Notes: generated by a model not told the origin, from the letters alone. A stretch of DNA of 7,033 bases from Sulfurovum sp. bin170 (GCF_010892395.1 NZ_JAACKB010000287.1:1-7033); one strand, 5' to 3'. Positions 1 through 6,571 are shown, counted from the stretch's first letter. Numbers and translations are program-made.

Positions 1-1014
1 GTAGCTGATAATTTTCAAATGCTTTATAGCTTCAAAGATACCATGATTGTATCATCCAAAGATGATATTCAATCTATGTCTAACTTTGCTAATTATTCAT
101 TTGTAGAGGGAGGAACGAGTAGACAAGAGTCACTTAAAAATGCTCTTAAAAATGTTAAAACCGACTTTGTTCTTGTTTCAGATATTGCTAGATGTTGTCT
201 TGATAATGCTATGATAAATCGTGTTATTTCAGCAAAAAAAAATAGCAGTTGTGTGGTTCCTGCACTTAAGGTTGTAGACACATTATACTTCCAAAACTCC
301 CCAATAGATAGAGAAAATACAAAAATCATTCAAACTCCTCAACTCTCTTGTACTCAAACTTTGAAAAAAGCATTGGCTACGGATAGAGAGTTTAGCGATG
401 ATAGTTCAGCTATCGCTTCACAGGGTGGTGAGATTATTTTTGTTGAGGGTTCTGCCAAGGCTCATAAGCTAACAACGGTTGAAGACCTCTCTAAACTCTC
501 TTGTTTAGAGAAGCCATCAACTAAAGCTTTGATTGGTTTTGGTATTGATATTCATCCTTTTCTTGAGGGGAAACAGATGATGCTATGTGGAGTAAAGATA
601 GACTCATCATTTGGATTCAAAGCTCATAGTGATGGAGATGTTGCCATTCATGCTCTGATTGATGCTCTTTTGGGAGCAGCAGGATTAGGTGATATTGGTG
701 AATTTTATCCTGACACTTCAGATGAATACAAAGGGATTGACTCTTCCGAACTTTTAAAAGACACTGTAAGACGACTTAGTGATTTTGGATATGTTATTGG
801 CAATGTGGATTTAACCATTATTGCACAAACACCAAAATTGCTAAACTATAAAAAAGCTATGCGATTTAACTTAGCTAAACTACTAAATCTAAAACCAAAT
901 CTCGTGAATATCAAAGCTACAACAGCAGAGAAGTTGGGATGGATAGGACGCAAAGAGGGGGTAGCCGTGGAGGCTGTAACAACACTATATTATTATGATT
1001 GGACACAAGCATGA
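1..1014 (+). CDS. ispDF: Bifunctional IspD/IspF (MEP pathway), 5' end cut by window edge
   Basis: The frame is open from base 1 (codons for VADNFQ precede the first Met at 19), so the gene starts upstream. About 40-45 N-terminal residues, including the IspD glycine-rich CTP loop, are missing. Numbering from that Met, the IspD part spans about 1-160, with VEGGTSRQESLKNAL (29-43), VLVSDIAR (51-58), QTPQ (105-108) and the KLTTVEDL end (150-157). The IspF part spans about 170-331, with the metal-binding DIH (177-179), AHSDGDVAIH (202-211), the AQTPKL loop and TTAEKLGWIGRKEG (301-314). IspD makes CDP-methylerythritol from MEP and CTP; IspF cyclises CDP-ME 2-phosphate to MEcPP. Both act in the cytosol. 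One-chain fusions are usual in Campylobacterota. No catalytic residue of the visible part looks lost. The stop overlaps the next start as ATGA, which suggests co-transcription and coupled translation. Confidence 0.96.
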   Translation, partial: VADNFQMLYSFKDTMIVSSKDDIQSMSNFANYSFVEGGTSRQESLKNALKNVKTDFVLVSDIARCCLDNAMINRVISAKKNSSCVVPALKVVDTLYFQNSPIDRENTKIIQTPQLSCTQTLKKALATDREFSDDSSAIASQGGEIIFVEGSAKAHKLTTVEDLSKLSCLEKPSTKALIGFGIDIHPFLEGKQMMLCGVKIDSSFGFKAHSDGDVAIHALIDALLGAAGLGDIGEFYPDTSDEYKGIDSSELLKDTVRRLSDFGYVIGNVDLTIIAQTPKLLNYKKAMRFNLAKLLNLKPNLVNIKATTAEKLGWIGRKEGVAVEAVTTLYYYDWTQA

Positions 1015-1895
1015 AGATAACCATTATCGAGAACGAGTTATATCTAGCTCAAAGTATATCAACTAAACTTAATCAATCAGGATATGAGACTGAGATTTTT
1101 TCATCTATAAAAGAGGCGATGACAACTAGTACGGGTGATGCCTATCTGCTATCAACCAACCTACCAGGGCAAAATTTTAATCCACTAATTACAAAGTATA
1201 AAGAGAAGATTATTATACTTATGGTAAGTTATATCAACAATGATACCGTCGCGGCTCCACTCAAATTAGGAGCTAATGACTATATAGTTAAACCGTTTAT
1301 GATAGAAGAGCTTCAACGAAAAATTGAACACTATAAAGAGTTTCAGACTCTTAAAAAGTACAAAAATCTCTACAAAGAGTATAGCGAATATCTTCTCAAT
1401 GATATAAATATCGTTGATGATATTGATAAGATTACTACACCCGTTGTTATATTTACAAACTACATCAAATTGGTTGACAAACTGGCATTTAAATATGCTC
1501 AAAATAGTGATAGAGTACTTGTTTTTGTTCCCCTTGGAGCTAAAAACTGGAGAGACAAGATAGAGAACTCCAACCCAAAACATATCCTATATATCTCTGA
1601 GCTACAAACGCTTAAAAAAGCTGAGAGAGACCAACTTTTTGAACTTCTTGTGAGACGAGAATTTATTATCTCTACAACAACAGATATAGAGACTCCTTAT
1701 CCAAAGCTAGAGATAAATACTGATAACAAACTCTATGACCAAAATGAGATATTGACGATTGATGATTATGTTAAATTTATAGTAAACAGTTTTCAGTATC
1801 AGTTTCCAGATACAGAACTATCTAAAAAACTAGGAATCTCAAGGAAAAGTTTATGGGAGAAAAGGAAAAAATATGGCATCTTCAAGAAAAAATAG
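1011..1895 (+). CDS. Atypical orphan response regulator, HP1021/Cj1608 type
   Basis: The product has 294 residues if started at the ATG at 1011, which overlaps the ispDF stop as ATGA; an in-frame TTG at 999 would add four residues and is less likely. Residues 1-115 form a receiver domain with a conserved LKLGANDYIVKPF stretch (84-96, Lys94-Pro95). The strand that normally ends in the phosphorylated Asp reads LLSTNLPG, with Ser48 at that place, and the N-terminal acidic pair is Glu7-Asn8. Standard phosphotransfer is therefore unlikely. The middle (about 140-250) is an extra domain. The end, FPDTELSKKLGISRKSLWEK (265-284), is a Fis-like helix-turn-helix. Location after ispDF, the Ser substitution and the tail match the H. 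pylori HP1021 / C. jejuni Cj1608 family, a global regulator that in H. pylori also binds the replication origin. No histidine kinase gene lies nearby. The protein has no cysteine, unlike HP1021, where cysteines are linked to redox sensing. Family assignment is from memory of synteny and motifs. Confidence 0.9.
   Translation: MKITIIENELYLAQSISTKLNQSGYETEIFSSIKEAMTTSTGDAYLLSTNLPGQNFNPLITKYKEKIIILMVSYINNDTVAAPLKLGANDYIVKPFMIEELQRKIEHYKEFQTLKKYKNLYKEYSEYLLNDINIVDDIDKITTPVVIFTNYIKLVDKLAFKYAQNSDRVLVFVPLGAKNWRDKIENSNPKHILYISELQTLKKAERDQLFELLVRREFIISTTTDIETPYPKLEINTDNKLYDQNEILTIDDYVKFIVNSFQYQFPDTELSKKLGISRKSLWEKRKKYGIFKKK
1863..1866 (+). promoter_or_regulatory. Ribosome binding site inside the regulator's 3' end
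   Basis: AGGA lies six bases before the ATG at 1873, within a purine-rich stretch that also holds GGGAGA at 1855-1860. It sits inside the last codons of the upstream regulator and supports 1873 as the start of the ATP-sulfurylase-like gene, giving a 23-base overlap with the regulator. Ribosomes finishing the regulator would pass over this start, so translational coupling is plausible. Confidence 0.6.
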
Positions 1896-3063
1896 GCAAC
1901 TCTATATAGATGCTGAGGCACACTCTACACTTGCATTGGTGCAGGAGGGGCTTATCTCTCCTGTAGATGGACTAATGAGTGAAGATGAAGCTATAGAGGT
2001 GGATAAGAGCAAGATGTACAAAGGAGTTCCTTACCCTTTTGCCTTTATATTAGCTCCTAGTGGAAAAAGAAATGAAGAGGTTCTAAAAACTGCTAAAAGA
2101 GGAGAGGTTTTAGAGCTGGTTAGTGGTGGGGTAGCTATAGGTGAACTCACTGTTGAGTCAACTTACGATATTGATAAAGAGCAACGAGTTATCTGTATAT
2201 ATGGAACTGCTGACCCATCTCATCCTAATGTCAAAGATACTATGAGTAGACTGGGAAATATTGCGGTAAATGGTAAATATACCGTTGAATATCCTCTAAT
2301 CTCTACTAATCTCAAAAAAGTACAAAAATTGATTGAACATCAAAATGCCAAAGAGATTTCTGGATTTATGATAACTGCAAATCCACTTAATCGTGCTCAA
2401 GAGAGGATGATACGACAGGCACTTGATAAGTCTGATATGCTTATTCTATTTTTGCTAAAACCTTTTAAGAGTGGTGGATTGCGATTTGATATTCGATATG
2501 AGGCTATTATGAGCTTTATAGAGAACTTCTTACCTGCAAACAGAGTTGTAGTTGTTCCTTTAGAAAATACCTATATCTTCTCTGGCTATAATGAGCTTGT
2601 ACTAGACGCTTTGGTAGCTAAAAATTTTGGTTGTACTCGCCTTATTGTTGGTAAAAATCATGCAGGGTTAGGGTTATACTATGATGAGAATCGTCTAAAC
2701 TCTATCTTTGATGCATCAGAAGCAATAAAACTAGATGTCTCAACAGTTGACCAGTATGTATATTGTAATCTCTGTAGAACACTTGTAAGTAGTAGCATCT
2801 GTCCTCATGGTCAGCACCACCACATACACTACCACTCCCCATCTATTATGAAGCTGATAAAAGCAGGGATAATGCCACCATCAGTACTAGTAAGAAGAGA
2901 GGTCTCTGCATCTATATTAAGCACTCTTTTCCCTGATAGATTTGAAAATCTTCAAGAGCTTTATGACTCGCTCATTCCAAATGATGGAATAATGGAAGAG
3001 CATAGTGAAGAGGATTTTTATATTAAACTTATGGGGATGTATCAAACTACATCGTTGACATAA
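1873..3063 (+). CDS. Sulfate adenylyltransferase (ATP sulfurylase) family protein with degenerate active site
   Basis: The 396-residue product matches the full ATP-sulfurylase fold: a PUA-like N-terminal domain (about 1-155), a nucleotidyltransferase domain (about 160-290) and a C-terminal zinc module with Cys298, Cys301, Cys310 and a His-rich run HGQHHHIHYH (312-321), followed by a PPSVLVRREV stretch (335-344) like the family's PPxxFxRPEV. True enzymes make APS and pyrophosphate from ATP and sulfate. Here the signature QTRNPxHRAHE reads ITANPLNRAQE (167-177), GRDHAG reads GKNHAG (260-265), and the Met-Arg of the MRYAGP loop is lost (YIFSGY, 234-239). The sulfate- and ATP-contacting Gln, Arg, His and His positions are thus changed, so catalysis as a sulfurylase is doubtful. 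The reading frame is intact and well formed, so this is a pseudoenzyme or altered enzyme rather than a decayed gene. Its C. jejuni counterpart in this gene order (Cj1609) is, as I recall, annotated only as a possible sulfurylase. Confidence 0.85.
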   Translation: MASSRKNRQLYIDAEAHSTLALVQEGLISPVDGLMSEDEAIEVDKSKMYKGVPYPFAFILAPSGKRNEEVLKTAKRGEVLELVSGGVAIGELTVESTYDIDKEQRVICIYGTADPSHPNVKDTMSRLGNIAVNGKYTVEYPLISTNLKKVQKLIEHQNAKEISGFMITANPLNRAQERMIRQALDKSDMLILFLLKPFKSGGLRFDIRYEAIMSFIENFLPANRVVVVPLENTYIFSGYNELVLDALVAKNFGCTRLIVGKNHAGLGLYYDENRLNSIFDASEAIKLDVSTVDQYVYCNLCRTLVSSSICPHGQHHHIHYHSPSIMKLIKAGIMPPSVLVRREVSASILSTLFPDRFENLQELYDSLIPNDGIMEEHSEEDFYIKLMGMYQTTSLT

Positions 3064-3067
3064 TACC

Positions 3068-3095
3068 GTAGAGACAAGGCATGCCTTGTCTCCAC
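3068..3095. repeat. Perfect 22-bp palindrome between the sulfurylase-like gene and pgpA
   Basis: Arms GAGACAAGGCA and TGCCTTGTCTC (3071-3092) are exact inverted copies with no spacer. After one mismatched pair (A3070/C3093) two more bases pair on each side, giving a 28-base imperfect palindrome. As RNA it would form a stable hairpin with a tight loop, but no T-run follows, so it is not a standard intrinsic terminator. It starts five bases after the upstream stop codon. The GTAGAGACAAGG...-type sequence resembles short dispersed palindromes found in many bacterial genomes. It could equally be an RNA processing or stability element, or a dimeric protein site. Confidence 0.8.
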
Positions 3096-3129
3096 AATCA
3101 TATACACAAATATAAAAGAAAGAACAAAA

Positions 3130-3621
3130 ATGAACTTAAACAGACTTTTTATAACATTTTTCGGAACAGGATTAGCTCCAAAAGCCCCTGGAACAGTGGG
3201 TAGTCTTGCTGCTCTAATTGTAGGAGTTGGAATCCTACAATTTTTTCCTATGGATACACTTTTTATGCTGACACTTGCTATCACTATCATCGGTATCTTT
3301 GAGATAAACAAGTATGAGAGAGAGACAGGAAGCCATGATGACAAAAGCATCGTTATAGATGAAGTGGCAGGAATGTGGATAGCTATGATGTTTGCCATCT
3401 CAACAGCAGAGACCATGAGCTACCCTTTTGTTTGGGAAATTGCCATCGTCTCTAGTTTTGCAACATTTAGACTCTTTGATATATGGAAACCATCTACTAT
3501 TGGTACTATTGATAGAAAAGTTAAAGGGGGGCTTGGTGTGATGGGTGATGATCTTTTAGCAGGAGTTGCTGGTGGACTTTTGAGTGCTCTTATTTTAATG
3601 GGATTGGATAAAATTTTATAA
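3130..3621 (+). CDS. pgpA: Phosphatidylglycerophosphatase A
   Basis: The 163-residue product is an inner-membrane phosphatase that removes phosphate from phosphatidylglycerophosphate to give phosphatidylglycerol, the last step of that branch of phospholipid synthesis. Family blocks are all present: FGTGLAPKAPGTVGSLAAL (11-29), the acidic DDKSIVIDEVAGMW (69-82), and FRLFDIWKPSTIGTIDRK (113-130) followed by GGLGVMGDDLLAG (133-145). Hydrophobic segments lie at about 24-39, 43-58, 81-110 and 138-158. Length is normal for the family. The start has only a weak purine-rich leader (AGAAAGAA, about 3116-3123), so it may rely on read-through transcription from upstream genes; the 66-base gap holds the palindrome. 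The same neighbour follows the sulfurylase-like gene in C. jejuni (Cj1610, from memory). No residue of the conserved acidic motifs is missing. Confidence 0.95.
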   Translation: MNLNRLFITFFGTGLAPKAPGTVGSLAALIVGVGILQFFPMDTLFMLTLAITIIGIFEINKYERETGSHDDKSIVIDEVAGMWIAMMFAISTAETMSYPFVWEIAIVSSFATFRLFDIWKPSTIGTIDRKVKGGLGVMGDDLLAGVAGGLLSALILMGLDKIL

Positions 3622-3643
3622 AAAGCTACTCCTAAGGAGTAGC
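3621..3643 (-). terminator. Intrinsic terminator of the - strand operon, shared convergent region
   Basis: Arms GCTACTCC (3625-3632) and GGAGTAGC (3636-3643) pair over a three-base loop. Read on the - strand the hairpin is followed by a T-run (bases 3624-3621 and the TATAAAATTTT beyond it), the classic rho-independent form. It lies two bases past the stop codon of the - strand GTPase gene. On the + strand the hairpin also follows pgpA by three bases, but the downstream sequence CTTATCCC is a poor T-tract, so it would work less well in that direction. Confidence 0.8.
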
Positions 3644-3644
3644 C

Positions 3645-5048
3645 TTATCCCAACAACCCCAACAATCCTTTCAAAACCGTATCTCTATACTCTTTAATTG
3701 ACTCATCCTTGGGGACATTCCTTGCTCTGAGCTTCACATGAACACGCTCAAGCTTCTTTCTCATATCACTATCTATAACCTGTCCAGTATAAGAGTTCTC
3801 ATCCCCAAGATTTACAAAATCTCTCTGTGCATGAGAACGCTTAGCCATAACAGAAGCGTGATATAATGCACGACCCAGTAAAATATAGGGAAAGTTTAGA
3901 TTTTTCATAGGTCCAACAGTTAGCTCTCTCTTTCCAAAACTCTGTCCAAGAACTTTGACATCATATATATTATCAAATCCAACCATAGCACCAACACCAC
4001 CAACAGCTCCACCTATAAGTGAAGCTAGAAATAGTGTTCCACCGCCAAAAGCTAGGTCGATACCAAGACCACCCAATGCCCCTGCTGAAGCTCCTGTTAT
4101 AATCAGCTCCTTTTGACTAAGACCAAATATAGAAGCAGACTCTTTAGAAAAAAGACCTATATCATCAAGAAGTAGAGCATCTTCTGCCTTATCAATGCTT
4201 CTATGATTCCAGATTTTCTCTATCTCCTGCTTATGTTCTCTCTCATACTTAACAATCTGCTTTTGATACTCCAACTTGGCAGTTTTCTCTTCTAGTTTTG
4301 TCGCAGAGTCACCCTTTATCTTTGCAACATATATATAGGATAGACTCTTCTGCATACTAGACACGATAGTATCTACACTATGCTCTATCTTCTGTTGATG
4401 TAGAGTCTCCAAAATTCCAATAGCTTTTTGAATAGGCTTTGTCCACTCCTCTTTGAGCTGTGCCATGCTCTCTAGTAGCTCCATATGGTCACGAAATGTA
4501 GCCTCTATAGGGTTAAAAGTCCGAACCAGTCTAAAGTAGTGACCCAATGCCCTCTTCCACTGGTCACGATAATCCTCATCACCTATAAGGTTAAGAATCG
4601 CCATAGATGGCTGACCTGTCCAACGCAGTATCTCCATCTCGGTCTCATACTCCACCCCATAAGGTTTAGAGGCATCCACCACATAGATAATCCCTGCCCC
4701 ATTAACTATCGGCTCTAGTAGCTCTATCTCATCTTTAAACTTTGGATGTTCACGGTTCTCTACTATAAATTTTTTGACCAAGTCACCTCTTTTGTCAGCC
4801 GATACAGGCTCCTGCTCTTTGAGCCAAGATAGTATTCGTCTGGCTCTTTGAAACCCTGGGGTATCAAAAAGTTCATAGATTATCTCTCCATCAACCTTTA
4901 GAGGAAAACCTCTATTTACCTGTGTAGTCCCAGGGGTATCACCTATCTGAATAGAGTCGTCGTATGCCATCGAGGAGACTATACTACTCTTTCCTTTGTT
5001 AGGATGCCCAACAACTGCAAATTTTGGATAACTGCTACTCTGCATCAT
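3645..5048 (-). CDS. Era-like GTPase with C-terminal DUF3482-type region
   Basis: The 467-residue product opens with a GTPase domain. The P-loop is GHPNKGKSS (14-22), the switch region GDTPGTTQVNR (36-46), the G3 motif DTPG (62-65) and the VVDASKP strand 123-129. The place of the G4 motif NKxD reads NLIGDED (153-159), so base recognition is non-standard. A charged, likely coiled-coil stretch lies at about 245-290. A glycine-rich hydrophobic segment follows at about 316-358, which could insert into or lie on a membrane, then a basic tail ending KGLLGLLG. This arrangement fits DUF3482 proteins as I know them (family call from memory). The gene begins with ATGATG and overlaps the end of the upstream DUF2868 membrane-protein gene by 14 bases, so the two products are probably made together and act as partners at the inner membrane. 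No function is established that I know of. A terminator follows at once. Confidence 0.85.
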   Translation of the reverse strand: MMQSSSYPKFAVVGHPNKGKSSIVSSMAYDDSIQIGDTPGTTQVNRGFPLKVDGEIIYELFDTPGFQRARRILSWLKEQEPVSADKRGDLVKKFIVENREHPKFKDEIELLEPIVNGAGIIYVVDASKPYGVEYETEMEILRWTGQPSMAILNLIGDEDYRDQWKRALGHYFRLVRTFNPIEATFRDHMELLESMAQLKEEWTKPIQKAIGILETLHQQKIEHSVDTIVSSMQKSLSYIYVAKIKGDSATKLEEKTAKLEYQKQIVKYEREHKQEIEKIWNHRSIDKAEDALLLDDIGLFSKESASIFGLSQKELIITGASAGALGGLGIDLAFGGGTLFLASLIGGAVGGVGAMVGFDNIYDVKVLGQSFGKRELTVGPMKNLNFPYILLGRALYHASVMAKRSHAQRDFVNLGDENSYTGQVIDSDMRKKLERVHVKLRARNVPKDESIKEYRDTVLKGLLGLLG

Positions 5049-6453
5049 CTATAACCCATACCTTTTTTGATTTTAATCCCTGTATCTTTCGTCTCCAAAT
5101 AGCAATATCTTTAGCATCACTATCATAATAACGCCCCACAGTTCCCAATGGATAGAGCTGAACCTCATGAACCTCTCTATTCTCTATCAATATCTCTAAA
5201 AAGTCAATAAAATCCATTGTTGGAGGCTCCCATGACTTTACAAATAGAAGAACACTCTCTTTTGCATTCTCTGCTTTTGACTCATCCTCACTAAAGCTAG
5301 AGCTACCACCAACAGCAAATATAGCTAAACCTCTTATCTCTTTGGCATCATTTGCCAACACTATCTCATCTTTTAAAAAATTCCAACCAAAGATAGTGTT
5401 ATAGGATTTATACATATTGTCACTGACTTGCTCTATGCTATCCTCTACTATCTCCAGATGAATCTCTTGTTTAGGTGCTTTTGTAGATATAAACGATGTA
5501 TTAAACTCTCTTAAAATTCCCTGCACACCTTCAAGTGCTAAAAAATCTCTCTCTAGTTGTCTCTTAACACCATATTTGCTTATTAACCAAAGAATAAAAC
5601 GAAAACAGATTGCATAGACTATGGTAGTCATTGCTAAGAATTTCCACCAAGCCCCTAACTTGTCAGCATTCTGAATCATCTGGGGGTCGACTCTCCTACC
5701 TAATCGAAAGTGCTGACTTATCTCAACTAACTCCAAAGATGGAATCGCACTTGGTAAAACTCCCTCCCACAATATGCCAATAGAAGCCAAAATAGACTGA
5801 AATACCTCTGGAGAGAGTTGAAGTGTTGTACTCCAACCAAAAGCTATATCTTTGACAACAACCATAAGCAGAAGAGAGATGAGCAGTCCAAAAGAGAAAA
5901 GAAGAGAGAGAAGCTGTATCCTCTCTATAAATATCCATTTAGAAAGCTCTGCGGAGAGTGGGCTATCCAAGGAATCCACTCTCTTAGCAAAAGGCAGAGT
6001 GGAGAATAGTTTCTCTATCCAATGTAACGGGAAAAGATGGTTGAAAAAATCTGCAACACCACCATGAGTCAGCATAGAGAGGAGTGAGAGTGTCATACTT
6101 AAAAGAGGAACTACCATAACTATCAGCAGATAGTAGATTATATTAACAGGAGCCTCACCACTATAACTTAGAAGTCCAAGACCTACAAAAAATCCTATTA
6201 TAAAAAAAAGTAGTCCGAAAATAGAGCTTAACCGTGAGAGATAAGATAGATAGCTCTTGGAGTTTAACTCTTCTGTTAATCTAAACTGATTTAGGTTTGA
6301 CCAATCAAGGAGTAGTTTTAGTGGATTTTGTAGGAGTTTTTCTCGTTTTAGTGCAAAAGAACGATTCTGCTCATGGTCTCCTCTATAGAGTTCTAAAAGC
6401 TGAGAGAAATCAAGATAAGTTTTAATAGATAAGTTACTGTTTTTTGTTTGCAT
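5035..6453 (-). CDS. DUF2868-type integral membrane protein, partner of the GTPase
   Basis: The 472-residue product has a soluble N-terminus (about 1-75), two hydrophobic pairs (about 77-97 with 104-127, and 180-201 with 272-292) predicting four membrane helices, and a soluble C-terminal domain (about 295-472). The segment after helix three, DIAFGWSTTLQLSPE (202-216), is the hallmark I associate with DUF2868. The C-terminal half carries a Gly/Ser loop, FAVGGSSSFSEDE (379-391), and alternating strand/helix character. There is no signal peptide. Its end overlaps the start of the GTPase gene, and DUF2868 with DUF3482 genes are commonly adjacent in proteobacteria, so a membrane anchor or effector for the GTPase is the natural inference. 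The ATG at 6453 lacks a clear Shine-Dalgarno sequence. A TATAAT on the same strand at 6480-6475 lies close upstream, implying a short leader. Biochemical role unknown. Confidence 0.82.
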   Translation of the reverse strand: MQTKNSNLSIKTYLDFSQLLELYRGDHEQNRSFALKREKLLQNPLKLLLDWSNLNQFRLTEELNSKSYLSYLSRLSSIFGLLFFIIGFFVGLGLLSYSGEAPVNIIYYLLIVMVVPLLSMTLSLLSMLTHGGVADFFNHLFPLHWIEKLFSTLPFAKRVDSLDSPLSAELSKWIFIERIQLLSLLFSFGLLISLLLMVVVKDIAFGWSTTLQLSPEVFQSILASIGILWEGVLPSAIPSLELVEISQHFRLGRRVDPQMIQNADKLGAWWKFLAMTTIVYAICFRFILWLISKYGVKRQLERDFLALEGVQGILREFNTSFISTKAPKQEIHLEIVEDSIEQVSDNMYKSYNTIFGWNFLKDEIVLANDAKEIRGLAIFAVGGSSSFSEDESKAENAKESVLLFVKSWEPPTMDFIDFLEILIENREVHEVQLYPLGTVGRYYDSDAKDIAIWRRKIQGLKSKKVWVIDDAE

Positions 6454-6571
6454 ATAAGACTTTGATTTTTTGAAATTATACGATTATTGTGCTTAAAAGT
6501 GTAGATGAGAATAAAGAGATTGTAGTTCAAATATCCCCCCCTAGATATTCTACTCATTGTAGATTTACGAT
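6454..6571. other. Intergenic gap with C7 tract and small inverted repeats
   Basis: No reading frame of note. Seven consecutive C lie at 6535-6541 (G7 on the - strand), inside an inverted repeat with arms AATATC (6530-6535) and GATATT (6544-6549). A second small hairpin, TCTAC/GTAGA, lies at 6549-6563. Neither is followed by a T-run on the - strand, so no convincing terminator for the small gene at 6572 can be called. Transcription from that gene may continue into the DUF2868 operon. Confidence 0.5.
6475..6480 (-). promoter_or_regulatory. Candidate -10 element for the DUF2868/GTPase operon
   Basis: Read on the - strand this is an exact TATAAT. Transcription starting 6-8 bases further on would give a leader of about 15 bases before the ATG at 6453. 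No good -35 hexamer is seen 16-18 bases upstream, but Campylobacterota housekeeping promoters often lack one. In AT-rich DNA a chance match is possible. Confidence 0.45.

Noticed and set aside
234..242. A9 tract within ispDF as a phase-variable or slippage site
   Set aside because: Such A-runs (Lys-Lys-Asn codons) are common in AT-rich genomes, the frame is intact, and switching an essential enzyme off is unlikely.
93..329. 78-codon - strand frame inside ispDF
   Set aside because: Lies wholly antisense to a well-supported enzyme domain; no ribosome site or recognisable motif.
999..1010. TTG at 999 as the start of the response regulator
   Set aside because: The ATG at 1011 overlaps the ispDF stop as ATGA and begins exactly at the first receiver strand; the four extra residues add nothing recognisable.
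1266..1583. 105-codon - strand frame inside the response regulator
   Set aside because: Antisense shadow; low-complexity Ile/Phe/Asn-rich translation typical of reversed AT-rich coding DNA.
3071..3092. Palindrome as an intrinsic terminator before pgpA
   Set aside because: No T-run on either side on the + strand (CACAATCATA follows), so it lacks the second half of the signal.
3101..3116. TATACA / TATAAA as a dedicated pgpA promoter
   Set aside because: Too close to the start codon, no upstream element, and matches are expected by chance in this composition.
3042..3416. 124-codon - strand frame over pgpA and the palindrome
   Set aside because: Antisense to conserved pgpA motifs; hydrophobic only because it mirrors a membrane protein gene.
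4485..4718. 77-codon + strand frame inside the GTPase gene
   Set aside because: Opposite strand of a gene with clear GTPase motifs; no family resemblance.
5723..6067. Three short frames (5723-5938 -, 5818-6009 +, 5852-6067 +) within the DUF2868 gene
   Set aside because: Alternative-frame shadows of the membrane-protein gene; the two + strand ones also overlap each other in different frames.
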